Assembly (NCBI GenBank): GCA_033064195.1
Contig: JARBJD010000085.1
Coordinates: forward strand, 124,001 to 188,000
Direction: 5' to 3'
DNA: 64,000 nt
Source of the DNA: Blattamonas nauphoetae
Lineage: Eukaryota; Preaxostyla; Oxymonadida
Numbering within the stretch: the stretch's first letter is position 1; every line of letters starts with the position of its first letter. This document shows, one piece after another, positions 10,377 to 22,034 of this stretch. The position numbers were made by a program, and so were the translations under genes. The notes under the pieces are model-generated. The model was given only the letters and a program-made list of their open reading frames with translations, made no database searches and was not told the DNA's origin.

Positions 10377-13106
10377 ATGTCTAATCCCAAGGAACTCTCT
10401 CAGCAAACTGCTCAACAGATTCTTCCACAGAGAGGATACCAAAATCCACTCTTTTTAGGTTTGATCATCTTTTCGTCAAGATTTGCCAGGCCAAGGACGA
10501 TTTGGAACGTATCTTTCTGATTTCTCGTGATTGTTGAATAGAGTATATCGTGTGGAAAAAGATACCAAGTTTTTTGCAGCAAAGGTTGTTCTGACAGATC
10601 GTGTATCTCCTGGAGAATTGCGGGCGGGGACTTTTCTCTTGCAGAAGGGTCTCAAAAGTCAATATCTTGTAAATCTCCGAGAATATATCCAAATTCCCCC
10701 TTATTCGATTTTCGTGATGGATTATGCCAATCTTCTGGTGTGGACATCTTCATCATTCGCATTGTTCGTAGGACTTGAGTGAATCGCATACAAGAACTCC
10801 GCACATGCCTCCAAGCACAGTTCTTATGATCGCCTATCAAATCCGTGTGTTATTACTATTTTTAATTCGTTCAGTTGGAGGATTGAGTGTGATGCATGAA
10901 TCTGGACTCATTCACCGGTCTATTTCACTTCCCTCACGTTTTCAGAAATCTTCAACCTGAAAATATCCTTTTCCATTACGATCACGACCTCGATAAGGTT
11001 TTTGTGAAAATCTCCGGCTTTGGAAAAGCAACCGACTTCCAATCTAGGAATGATGAACCACTCAGCGATTACCAGCACTTTGACTTTACCGGACAATTTT
11101 CAGGGTATTGTTTTCTCTCAGTTATTCCGTTTAGAACACCAATTTACATCGTTTCACCCATTTTTCACTCTATCATCTAGGCCCCTGAAATTATGCTATA
11201 TGGAGGAGATTACGAAAACAAAGTCGACTGCTGGGCGGTTGGGATCATGATCTACAAGTTTCTTTATGGCAAGTATTTCATTCTCACTTCATCATCATCA
11301 TCATCATCATCGTCTTCATCATCATCAGACATCCTTTCAACATCTCGAATTATCCCAGCATGGCGAGGTCAGCATCCTTCTCCTTCACAGTTCCAGGTCC
11401 ATCGAGCAGGGTGTTCAGTTTCCTGAAAACCCTTTCCACCCAAACAATCCCGAATGGGCTTTGGTGAACCCGCTGAACAATATCATCCAAGGTCTTCTAC
11501 AGCCCAGCCCTCAAAATCGACTGAGTGCACGCGACGCCCTCAGCCTCGAATGTTTTCGGAATCTCTGGGATCTTCCAAATCCAAGTTTGACATGGGCTCA
11601 GTACACAACCCTGATGAAGAATCCCTACCGTCTGCCTCCTCTTTCTCACCTCTCGTTCAGTCCCAAAGCCCGCTCGACCGACCCTCCCGAATGTTGTCGC
11701 ACCGGTCGCCCCGCCTCCTCCCGCACCGTCTCGTCAACGAACCCCATCTCCTCCCGCACCTTCTCAGCAGCGAACCCCATCACCAGAACCATCAGCGTCA
11801 AGATGGAAAAATCGAGTTCGTCGTTCATCTGAAGACATTCGAGGAGACTCGCCTCCAGGCGCGAAAGTGGAAAGGAAACAGGGCTCAGAAATCAGTGTTC
11901 CCGAGAATTGTTCGTTTTTTGTTCCATCTCCTCATTACTCTTCATCGTTGCTTTCCCGTCCTTCATCACAAGACACATTCATCCGAACGATCAACTCTGG
12001 GGGATTCGGGACAGTGGTTGAGATGGAGGACAAGCAGACGAAGGAACGTGTTGCAGGAAAGATGATCCAGTGCCTGACCGACAAGCAATCAGAACGGATC
12101 GCGCGAGAAGTTGGACGACTGAAGCGGTTTGCTCACGCAGGGATTGTGAGCTTGAAGAAGATGGAGGAGATGGAGAACATGCGAGTGATTGTGATGGAGT
12201 TGGGGGAGAAGTCGGTTGGAGATTTGGTGAACGAATACAAGGAACGTGGATCTGCTATTCCTCGTGAAGTCTGTTCTTTCTGTGTTCCTTTCTTCTTTTT
12301 CTTGGTGCGCTGCTGCTCTCAGATTGTCTATCGGATCATGGTTGAGATTTCGTCTGCTTTGTGTTTCATGCACAACCACAAAAAGAAACGAACATCGCAT
12401 GGAGATGTGAAAATGGAGAACATTCTTCTTTTCGCGCACAATCACGCAAAACTCTGTTTGACATTCGCCTCTCATTTCCTGTTGTGTTGTTTTTCGTATT
12501 CCTCCTCGTTTTGCTCTTTCGCCATCGTCTTCTTCTTCTTCATTTTTCTTGTTCTTCTTTGGTTCAGGTGATCTCGGAGCGGCCGAATCGGAAGATGTGA
12601 CAACATCGCGAACAGTGATGTCGCTACAGTATGTGTCGCCAGAACGGTTGGCTGACGAGACAGGCCGAGCGACGCCAGAATCGGATGTTTGGTCGTTGGG
12701 GATTGTTCTTCACTGGCTTCTGTTTGGAGAGCCGCTTTTCAAATCTCAAAACACGATGAAGCTGCTGCAGGAGATTGGGTCGTTCAAGGCGACAGACATT
12801 GGGAAGAGCTGCGGAGAGGACGAGCGGAATCTTCTGATGCGAATTCTGGATCCTGTTTGTCTGTTGTTCATATCTCTGTCGTTCTCTCTTTGCTTCCTGA
12901 CCATCCTTCTCATTCTCTGTTCTTCCCTTTCTCTCTTCTCGCAGAATCCAGTGACTCGATTGACCTCAAAACAGCTCTCCCAGTCGACGCTGTTCAGATG
13001 TGTGATGAACACGAAAGACGCGATCTGGCGATTGTTTGATCAAAACGAGAAGGAATTCATGGAGGAGAGACGAAGACTGATTGGGACCTCGGACAACAAA
13101 AGTTAA
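10377..13106 (+). CDS. Tandem pseudokinase-kinase protein, 705 aa, 13 exons
   Basis: Exons: 10377-10458, 10481-10508, 10542-10737, 10772-10844, 10875-10917, 10946-11104, 11135-11150, 11181-11272, 11391-11629, 11661-12268, 12323-12455, 12568-12854, 12945-13106. All introns are GT-AG and every phase closes (2118 nt). Domain 1 has a good P-loop (GQGRFGTVY), the AAK lysine, an HRNLQPEN catalytic loop with Asp replaced by Asn, SGFG in place of DFG, and GTPIYIAPE. It is therefore predicted to be a pseudokinase. A Pro/Ser/Arg-rich linker of about 110 residues follows. Domain 2 has SGGFGTVVE, AGK, an HGDVKMEN loop (Asp kept, Arg changed to Gly), CDLG and VSPE, so it may be active. The domain pair suggests regulation of domain 2 by domain 1, as in JAK-type kinases; this is inference. 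Domain 2 is a close paralogue of the 20533-22034 kinase. Confidence 0.85.
11290..11328 (+). repeat. TCA/ATC trinucleotide microsatellite inside an intron
   Basis: A run of about a dozen TCA/ATC triplets with two substitutions lies inside the 118-nt intron 8 of the tandem kinase gene. The pyrimidine-rich tail before the acceptor follows it. It does not affect the reading frame in my model. Confidence 0.8.
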
Positions 13107-13324
13107 CTGTAAGCAATCCACAACACACCTTTCTCACCACACACTTTCGTTTTCATGACTTTATGAATCCCAAAACGAAAAGAGAAAAGACTGAATACGA
13201 GATGGCAAGATTGTGATTGTGGAAGAATTGAAGAAGATGAAAAGGCAAGTTAAAATGATATCTCTTCAAAGTCTTATTGTTCATTGTGGTCGGGGTTTAA
13301 TTGACTCGATGTGAACAAAAGTAC

Positions 13325-14087
13325 TTAGAGACTAATGGGATGAGGAACTTCAGGATAATCATAGAACGAGTCATTGGATGGGAGTGGCGAGCGTTGACCC
13401 GACGATTGAGTTGTGTGCGGTGGGGAGGGAGGTGTTTCAAGAGTAATGGCCGTTTGAATGTCGAGTATTTGAATCTTCATTTCGAAACCTTCAGAATTGG
13501 AAATTAACACTTTCAGTTCACGAGGTTGAGGGAATAGTCGGCAAGAATCAGCAAGTCTGGCAAGAAGAGGCCGTTCCTCTTCTGAGAACGTCAAAAGCAT
13601 GTCAAATCCGTCCACTCTCAAAAAATATGCTTCAGAATCATCATCATTCGGACAAAGAATTCCTTGAGCAGTTTCAACTGTGGATCCTGTCAAATTCCCT
13701 GGAAGACTGCTCATGGAAATTTCACATTCAAAGAGGAACCGTTCGTACTCCTCACCAGACGATGTGTCAGAACATGGCAAAAACTCGTTCAGTGTGAGAA
13801 AAGGATAACCAGATTTGGGGTCATAGCCAGTAGCTGTGACAGTGAATAGAAACGATGTGTCGTGGTGCTCCAGGGCGGATCTCTGTTCCTGTGAACATGT
13901 GATGAATGCATATCTGATGAGAGTTCTATCTATGAGAGAGAACTCGGCAGTGAAATATGGGCATGTTTCTTCATCGACATCAAAAGAGTCTTGAATAACA
14001 GTGGCAATGCCATGAACCTTGGCGTTCAGATAAGTGTTCAAACGAAGGTTATTGGGGATGAAGTTTGGTGAATGCTTCCGAATTGCT
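13325..14087 (-). CDS. Unknown protein, at least 250 aa, 5' exon not resolved
   Basis: The open frame runs from about 14087 to a stop at 13325. The frame continues upstream to about 14138 without an ATG. A GTAAG...TTCAG pair on the minus strand (about 14141-14088) would make a 54-nt intron, so the true start is probably in an unresolved upstream exon. The product is rich in beta-strand patterns (alternating hydrophobics) with an acidic middle and a Pro/Ser tail. It has no signal peptide, transmembrane segment or known motif. It is convergent with the tandem kinase gene (218 bp between stops). It might be a beta-sandwich or lipid-binding fold, but I cannot name it. Confidence 0.6.
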
Positions 14088-14363
14088 CTGAAGAAAGGTT
14101 GAATAGTGAGTGTGTCAGGCAGTAAGCTTGTTTGATCTTACCCTCAACAAAATTTTATGAAAATATTGCCGATGGTCACGACCCTCGGTTTATGAAAGAT
14201 AAGAGAAGAATGCTTGAAAAAGAAGACAATTTTAGGGATTCTGGATAAAGTTCAATCGCATGCTATTCATCAGAAATTGGAAAGCACAGTAGATTGAGAG
14301 ACAATCAAGAGTAAATAATGGGTTCATGATCTCACCTCATTCCCTCTTCTTTGATTGTCAAAA

Positions 14364-16389
14364 ATGTTTGGGCTGTTCATTTTGACAGTTGCATCATATG
14401 AAGCAACACCTCTGTCTGACATCATGTCTCACCATCTTAATGGCGGCGCAATGAACCACGCTCAACACGACGATGTCCTCCATCTCTCCCCAGGAGTCTT
14501 CGAACTCCTCGGTTACCAGGTGATATCCACAATGCTGAAAATGGAGGGAACCACATCAACAAACTCTCATACATACCCTGAGGGAACAGCAGAGTTGAAC
14601 GAACTCGAAAACAATCGTTCGCAACATCTCAACCGTTTTACCAAAGATCACATGAACCCGTCCTATTCACTGTTCTTGTTTGATAACTCGACAGTGTCAT
14701 TTACGAAGGTGATATTTGACAGTGGAAGTGAAGAAATATCTTTGGCAAAAGTGTCATCGTCCGAAGTGGTTGTGTCATCGAGCAAGATTGTATCGAATTC
14801 GAAACAGACAGCATTTGTGGTGGGAACCGGACTGAAGGGGGTTGGGAGTTCGATCAGTGTTATTGATTGTTCTCACATCTCATCCTCTTCGATGGTTCTT
14901 CTTACCCTGGTTCGGACATCCACGTATCTCCCAACACCCCCCACGCGATTCATCATCAACAGACACATCCCATTCGGACAAAACATCTCCGTTTCTCTCC
15001 GTGAGTGGAGCTGGTTTGGAGATCTCAAATGTCGAACTGATTCTGGGAACAGGCCCTCTGCTGGACTTTGGATTGCTCTCCCACGATTCAACACGATCGG
15101 ATGAGATTGGTTTGGGGGAAGACCTCGACATTACTTGTTGGGAGTGTTCTTCGAAATGTGACGTCGCATGGATGCACAAGTTCAGAACTTGTTGCTGATG
15201 GCCTTTCTCAAAATTTGATTGGGACGTCAGTGACGTTGAGCACATCACATTTATATGGAACAGAGTGTCTGGACATCAACGCATTTGGGAGTTTTAGTTG
15301 TGTGAACACCTCGTTCTCGCACTGTTCATCGAACACCGAACCGACCACATTCGCTCGCAAACACTTCCAAGACGACGGTCGCTACGAAAACACAGAAGAC
15401 ACCACCCAAATCACCCTCACCTTCCACCTGTGCACATTCACCAACATGACATCAGACGATCATGGAGCTTGTCTCTGTGTGGATGCACCTCATGATGTGA
15501 CGATGACTGAGTATTCCTTCAAAAATATCGAAGGACAAGATGGCCGAGGTGTGTCCATCGTCAGCAGAACGCCAAGTGATGGAAGCGTGACCATGTCGCT
15601 CTGCTCATTTCTGAATTGTGTCGGGTCGAATTATGGTGCTACTCTCTGGAATTGGGATTCCTCTTCCCTCTCCATCGACAGATGCTTCTTCAAGAACTTG
15701 ACAACCACAATATCGTCTTCACAAGGTGGATGTGTGTATGTCTATTCAACGACAACCACGATCAGCGAGTGTTGGCTGACGGTGTGATTTCGAGACTGGT
15801 GATTGTCGTCGCAGTTCCAAACTGTTTGATGATACCCGTCTGGACTGTCTGCTCGAAATACAGACTTGTGGCGTCGTTGTCGGTGCGACAATCCGAAACA
15901 CGCTCCATCAGTTCAGCTGGAGTCCCACAGCCAGAGGAGAAGTACACATCGCTTCCTTGCCATGCTGAATTGCCTCTGAACTGCACTGATGTTCGTGAAA
16001 GAGCGGAATACTGGACGTACTGTGCTCCTCCTTTGCCATTTGTCGGGTTAGCGGTCCAGTCTACGAAAGCGCACTCGCTGACGTCTGTGCAGTTCAGAGG
16101 CAATTCAGCACCAAAAGGAAGTGATGTGTGGCTTTCATTACTCTCTGGATCTTCGGATGGACTGGGGAGCTGTCTGTTGGAGTTCTGACTGGGGATGGTG
16201 GAAGCGATGAGTTGCCTGGACACCTCCCAATCGAAAATCACTCATGACAAGAAAACAGGGAATTTAGAACTGGAACTGATTGGAAGTGGCTTCCTTCCAT
16301 GTGGACTTCAAGTGGAAGTGTTCACTTCGTTGGAGGATGGGAGCTCGATCGAGTCTTCCAGCTCGCCTGAACGGAAGATTGAAGAGTGA
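14364..16389 (+). pseudogene. Decayed beta-helix surface-protein gene with an internal inversion
   Basis: From an ATG at 14364 there is a short hydrophobic leader and then Ser/Thr-rich right-handed beta-helix sequence with repeated S-x-V/I-x-(D/N)-C-(S/T)-F rungs (for example CTFTNMTSDDHGACLCV, ISECW). The reading passes through at least three frames without convincing splice sites, so the gene is broken. From about 15782 to 16085 the beta-helix sequence reads on the minus strand (SECAFVDWTANPTNGKGG, SVQFRGNSAWQGSDVYF) and then returns to plus (SVQFRGNSAPKGSDVW). A block has therefore been inverted between short inverted repeats. No transmembrane or kinase-like segment is seen, so the 3' end is probably lost. 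Related intact proteins are likely extracellular or surface attached. Confidence 0.72.
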
Positions 16390-16687
16390 GAAGAGGAGGA
16401 GTGAAGTGTGTTCACGGAATGATGTTCTTCTTTCGTGACATCTGCTTTCTCCCTTCTTCAGACGATTCACTCATCCTTTTCATCTTTCTTTCATTGTATT
16501 GTCTCTTATTCTATCTCATTGATTGGACTTCGTTTGTAGTTTTCCTCTTTCAGGAGGTTTGAATCTTAGAGCCGAGTATTTCGGTTCATTACGCATCTTT
16601 TCTGTTTTCGCTTCATTTTTAGAGAAAACATGGGAGACATTCCAAAAAAGTACTTAAATGGGACGATCTAAGCCGACTCTTGTTTGA

Positions 16688-19600
16688 ATGACTGAACTAA
16701 CTTCTCCATCTCATCCATCCATTTGTTCTATTTCCAATGTTGGTGACAGTAGTTTCGTGGGTTATATTACCCTCTCTCAGCACATTCAAACAGAATCACT
16801 GACATCGCGTATCAAACGGTTTGAAAGAGGCGATGATGATCTTTCTTGGACGGTGTGTTGTTATCCTCTTTTTCTTACTTCATGCAGAGATTGATGGAAT
16901 GGTTTGTTGAAGCGGTGATGGGAGCGGAACTGTTCCGAAAAGAACGCCCCTCTGCACCGCTTCTGACCTTCGAGCACATCCGAATTGACGCGTCTTCCAC
17001 AATAATTATCGGTTTTCACCTTTTTCTCCCTTCATCTTCTGAACAGCCTTTCCATCCTCGCCTCAACAACCATCGATTTCTGGTTCTCTCTCTTCCGACA
17101 TCTCGACACTCTGTCAGTTCTTTCTGCACATCCACCGAACACTCAAACAATACAACCGATTGATCCTCCCTCTTGATCCAGAACAGGACGATATTGTCTT
17201 CGCAAACATCATGGTTGCCCTCGTCGAACATTTCGTCGCTTCTGGAGACTTCATTCTCCCAAATTCATCTCCAGCTGATCATTTACAGTATTTTGCGAAA
17301 CGCTATCGTGAAATTAACAGAACTAGAATTTCATCTATCAGTCTATTTCTCCTCCACAATCTCGCCGTCTTCTTCACTTGTTTTACCCTTCATCCCGATA
17401 TACGGGACATTTTTTGTCCAACTGCCCACTCATTCCTGTTGGGTGATCATGTTGAACTTTCAGAACAGGTTCGGAATGCTGTGAAGAAGGTCAAAGAGAC
17501 ACACTCGATGGAGAAAGTTCAGAATTCGTATTTTGATTGGAAAGAATGGGTGACGATGATGGAGACAATCGAGAAAGATGTCACGCGCGAGGTGTGTTGC
17601 CATTTCTGTTCATTGTTCACTTCAGACAGATCTTTCCTTCCTCCAATCTCGCTGTCTTCGAGCCACACTCCTTTCACTCCAAACGAAACATCAACTCAGA
17701 GCCCATCCACCTCAGACCGAAGAGAAGAACCAAGCTGACTCTGATCCCTTCTGGATGCCAAGTGCCCCATCGCTCGTGTCCTCAGCCCTCCCAACACTCA
17801 CGAAACTCCCATCCACTCTTCTTCCTTCACTCGATGATCAAGTCTCTTGGACACGTCGGTCCAGTCTCACATCATCCATCTCAACCCAAACATCACTCCC
17901 ATCTTCTCAATGGTCTTCCAATTCCCAACTTCTCACTTCTAAACAGGCGTACTTCCATTCCGACTCCGTTGCTCGCCATTCCCACCTGATCATCCTTGCG
18001 ATTCACGACATCCTCCCACGACCTCATCCCACTTCCTTCTCGTGGAACATCCGTCCTTCATTTACGCCAGAATCAGAACTGGATGCGTATGTCCAACCAT
18101 CTCCTCAATTCTTCGATCAGAGTGAGAGATTTGACAACTCGCTGTTCGACGAGACAGACGATTGGAAGGTCGTTGCATCGCTTCGTCGATGTCATGCTGT
18201 TCTCGACGCAACGCAGTCCACAAAATGCATTGCGAACGTCGGCTCTTTCCGATCCTTCCTCATCTCAGGTCTCCACTCGTCAAATCCAGTCATCCAACTT
18301 GAATGCTACAATATGTTCTTCGATATCGGAACCATCCTTGGGATTGCCGATGATCCTCGCGAGCACAGATTTGAATGTCTCCGAATGGCCTTCCGTGATG
18401 GAACCGACTGGGAGAAGATGACGCTGCTGAAGTTATGGACGAGATGGTTGAACTTCCAAGCCCTGAGTGGAAATGGAGAAATGATGAACAAGAAAGATTT
18501 TGATTTCGACGGGTTTCTTGAAGCAGACATGAGCGACATTCAGCTCTTCGACAGCGCGTGTCTCTTTCTCGCAAAGTTTTTCTTGAATGGTGTTGTTTCG
18601 ATGTCCCTGAAATGGGTGTTAGATCTCATTCATTCGTTTGAAAAGAAGCACCAGATGATGAACTATCTCTCTCTCGATCCAAGCTCGTTTTCAGGAAATA
18701 TCCGACCAGAGTTTTCCCGCAGTCCTCTCGCTCCTTTTCTCGGCTCGCTCTTGTCTGTCCTTCGAGGCTGTGATTTCCCTCCTGTTCTGACAGAACTCCT
18801 CGCAACCGATTTGGACTCAAGTTCTTTCATGCACTCATACGGTGTCGGTCCAGTATTCTATCTCAGCTACACCTCCATCGATCCCAAACACAGACACTCC
18901 TTCTTCCCGATGGATTTGATGTTCGAGAGGGCCCTCCGCGACGACCCAAACGCTTTCTTCGAAGGATGGGTTGATCAGTCGAACTGCACTTCGAGAAAGT
19001 TTCTCTTCACGCCTTCTGTTGGACTCCACTTCCTCCTTCATCAATATCCCAAACTCACTCTCGATCAACAAGCACTTGAACATCTCATCCGCATGCTCTT
19101 CGTCGACATCTCAAATCAGGACATCACACAGGTTGAGATTCACGAACTCTTTGGTTCCTTTCCCCCTCCTCGCCTCTTCGACACTCTCCTCTCCTCTCCA
19201 CACCTTGTCAGAGAATCGTTCATCGCTTGGTCCTATTGTCTCTCTTGTTTCGTCTCCTTTGGTGTCTTGACCGCTCCCTTCGGAGCGTGCTCGTCTCTCG
19301 CCAAAGTCTTCAAGCTGCTGGCTCCGTTTGATTGGAACCCGAATCAAGTCGAGCTGAACTTGCTGAGGAGAGTTGGAGAAATTGTTGTGTCTCTTCACTG
19401 GCTCAGCATTCCTTCTCATTTCGACTCTCCGCTTCTCTGCCATCTTCCTTCTCTGGCTGGTGCTCAGCGAGGTGTCCTCCAAACTCTCTCCTCCCACTCT
19501 GGCATCCCTTCTCTCGTCCAACCAAATACATTCAACTCCTTCGAGAAGAACGTAAACACAATGATGTTTGAAGAAATCTTGATCAATATCAAAATCCACC

Positions 19601-20014
19601 TTCTGTCTCAAAGTTTGTGCAACTTGAACCCTTACTGTATGGTCTCCTTGTTGTCATCCTTTCTCAGATTTCCGGTTTGACACGTCTGGGCCCTTTAATT
19701 TTAGCGTCCTCCTCGCATATCTCCAGTTTGTCTTCTCTCATCACTTTCATCGTGTTCTCAGTTCTCGCATTCCAGCAATCGTGTCTGCTACCGTCGAATT
19801 CTTCTGTCGATTTGTGACAATCACATCTGATCCGATTCGGTTGCTTTTGGTGAGGAACGGTCTGCTGGATCGTGTCATGTTCGCTGTGTCGAATTCATCG
19901 TTCTTGGACGACTACGAGAAAGGGGTTGCTGTGATTGGGATTCTTCTCGCTTCAATCCGACGAGACAGCACGAAACAGAGAAGGGGAATTCTTGGATTCT
20001 CTCCTTCCTTCTGA
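16688..20014 (+). CDS. Large all-helical protein, about 1055 aa, five exons
   Basis: Exons: 16688-16852, 16888-17011, 17047-17591, 17626-19649, 19705-20014. The first three introns are 34-35 nt with GTGTG or GTTTT starts and CAG ends. The last (55 nt) is less certain, but it brings the frames together and the total is 3168 nt, an exact multiple of three. The product is helical throughout with Phe/Leu-rich helices and a Ser/Pro-rich stretch near residues 290-380. It has no signal peptide or transmembrane span. Like the 927-aa protein it has the feel of a HEAT-type solenoid, but I recognise no family. Several 60-170 codon frames on the other strand are shadows. It is probably a cytosolic scaffold; this is inference only. 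Confidence 0.75.
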
Positions 20015-20532
20015 CCTCTCCATCAAAATGAAGCGACAAAACTCTGATGATCACCATCACACGCAGAAGAACAGGTGAGGGATGTGAAAGTCAAAACAGA
20101 ATCAGGACACAGTCTAATATTCAGATAGAATCGCCATTGAAAGTGGTGGATCATTGGATACCAGCCACCGCGCTTTGCGTTGTTTTGGTCTTTGGCCGTA
20201 CGACTTTGAGCCATTCATTTTTGAGCAAAAAGAGATGTCACGAACGACAAGGAAATGATGTATCAGTTTCAATCAGTGCTTGGCCAAACGATAGTCACTT
20301 CAAAAACTTCAAGAAAGATAATGACCGAATTCTTAGTTTTGATGTTCGTTTAGCTCAGAGTGGAAGAGCATCGCACTTCAATTCTGTTCTTCCACAAAAC
20401 CAGTGTTTTTGAAATTGACCGAGAAGAAGCAGAAGCACATCTGCCACTGATGGTCTTTGATCTGTTGATTTTTAATGAAATTTATTGAGGTTTGATCTTT
20501 GAGTTCGTAAAGGAAACCAGCGATTGATCAAT
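20015..20532. other. Intergenic stretch before the kinase gene
   Basis: I see no supported gene here. The 121-codon frame at 20047-20412 is low-complexity and lacks motifs. The stretch separates two plus-strand genes and probably holds the 3' end signals of one and the promoter of the next. Confidence 0.5.
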
Positions 20533-22034
20533 ATGTCAAAACCAGTTAAGGTCCCCGATGGATGTGTGCTCTTTGTTTGCTTGTGACAGGAATTTGATTG
20601 TGCTACTTGTTCAGACACGTTCATGAGATCGATCAGCTCGGGAGGCTTCGGAAGTGTTGTTGAATTGATGAAGAATTCATCTCAGAAACATTACGCGGGA
20701 AAGATGATTCCGTGTATGACATCAAAAGACGAGGAACGAATAGATCGTGAAGTTAATCGACTTAGAAAGTTCACTCATCCGGGAATCGTTGGACTGAAAG
20801 AAGTTTCATCGATGGACAACATAAAAGTTATTGTGATGGAACTTGGAGGACAGTCACTTGCAGATATGGTTCGGGACCACACATCTCGTGGAGTTCTTGT
20901 GGCTCGCGATGTTTGATCTTGTTTTGTTGTTTCTCATTGATTGTGGTTTATATTGTTCTTCTTTGGGTTGGATGTTGTTCATCGATTGATTATTGTTGAA
21001 TTTCTGTTTCTGTTGATTCTCAGGTTGTTTATCGAGTGATGGCTGACATTTCGTCGGCGTTGAGCTTGATGCACAACGACTCAAGCGGGGCGACAGCACA
21101 TGGAGATGTGAAGATGGAGAACATTCTTCTCTTCCCAGGGGGACACTTCAAACTTTGTTTGTATTTCTTTCTTTTCCCATTTTCTTCTTTTTCTTCTCTC
21201 TTCATCGTTCCTTCATCTTTTCATTTTCTTCTTTCTGTTTTCTTTCCTTCATATTATGATTATATTCTATTTTTCGTAATTATTCATTTTTTGGGAGTTC
21301 AGGTGATTTGGGGGCAGTGGAATCGGAAGATGTGAGCAGCACGCGTTCAGTGATGTCTCAACTGTATGTGTCGCCGGAACGAATGGAATCAGAAACAGGA
21401 AGGGCGACGTGCTCATCGGATGTGTGGGCGTTGGGGATTGTTCTTCACTGGCTTCTGTTTGGAGAGCCGCCTTTCAAGAGTCAGAATGCAGCTCGATTGT
21501 TTCGAGAGATTGGGTCGTTCCGAGTGTCGATGATTGGCTCGAGTTGTGGAGGAGAAGAACGAGCGCTTCTGATGCGAATGTTGGATCCTGTTTGTTTCCT
21601 CTCTTTTTTCTTCATTTTCTTCATTATTTGTGCTTTTCTTGTTTTCTGCTCAGAATCCAGAGACTCGAGTGACGAGTCGTCAATTGTGTTCGTTCGGAGT
21701 GTTTCGTTGCCTTGTGAACACTCTTTCAGCTCTTTGGAGACTGAAAGACGCCGATGACAAAGAAAACTCCGACAAACTGAAGAATGCAGCAAGATTGGAA
21801 ACAGAACTGGTTTTGACGAGAGAGAGGGGCAATGAAGCACTGATCCAAGAACAAGAGAAACACATGAGGACACAACAACTTCTGCGCGAGGAAGAACAAG
21901 CACATCAAGATGAGATACTCAAAGTGCAGTTGTTAGAGAAAGAAAAAGCGACAATGCTGGTCACGCTACTCAGAGCTGGAATAGCTGTACCCATCTCCGT
22001 TATCTTCCCAGACGCATCCCCATTTGATAGTTGA
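20533..22034 (+). CDS. Protein kinase with HGD catalytic loop and C-terminal coiled coil, 384 aa
   Basis: Exons: 20533-20565, 20590-20910, 21024-21156, 21303-21589, 21654-22034. All introns are GT-AG; the first is only 24 nt. The phases close at 1155 nt. The kinase domain has SSGGFGSVVE (glycine loop), AGKMI (lysine), an Asp-Arg-Glu-Val helix-C segment, AHGDVKMENIL (Asp and Asn kept, the HRD Arg replaced by Gly), CDLGAVE (DLG for DFG), YVSPERM, SDVWALG and a final Arg-containing helix. About 110 C-terminal residues are Glu/Lys/Gln-rich coiled coil followed by a hydrophobic segment that might touch a membrane. It is closely similar to the second domain of the 10377-13106 protein, including three intron positions, so the two arose by duplication. 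It is likely an active Ser/Thr kinase. Confidence 0.87.

Noticed and set aside
13301-13507. Short plus-strand gene at the end of the kinase locus
   Set aside because: It overlaps the 3' part of the well-supported minus-strand gene and lacks any motif.
15616-16188. Plus-strand 190-codon frame as an intact gene
   Set aside because: Its middle part is the reverse reading of an inverted beta-helix block; the protein-like reading lies on the other strand there.
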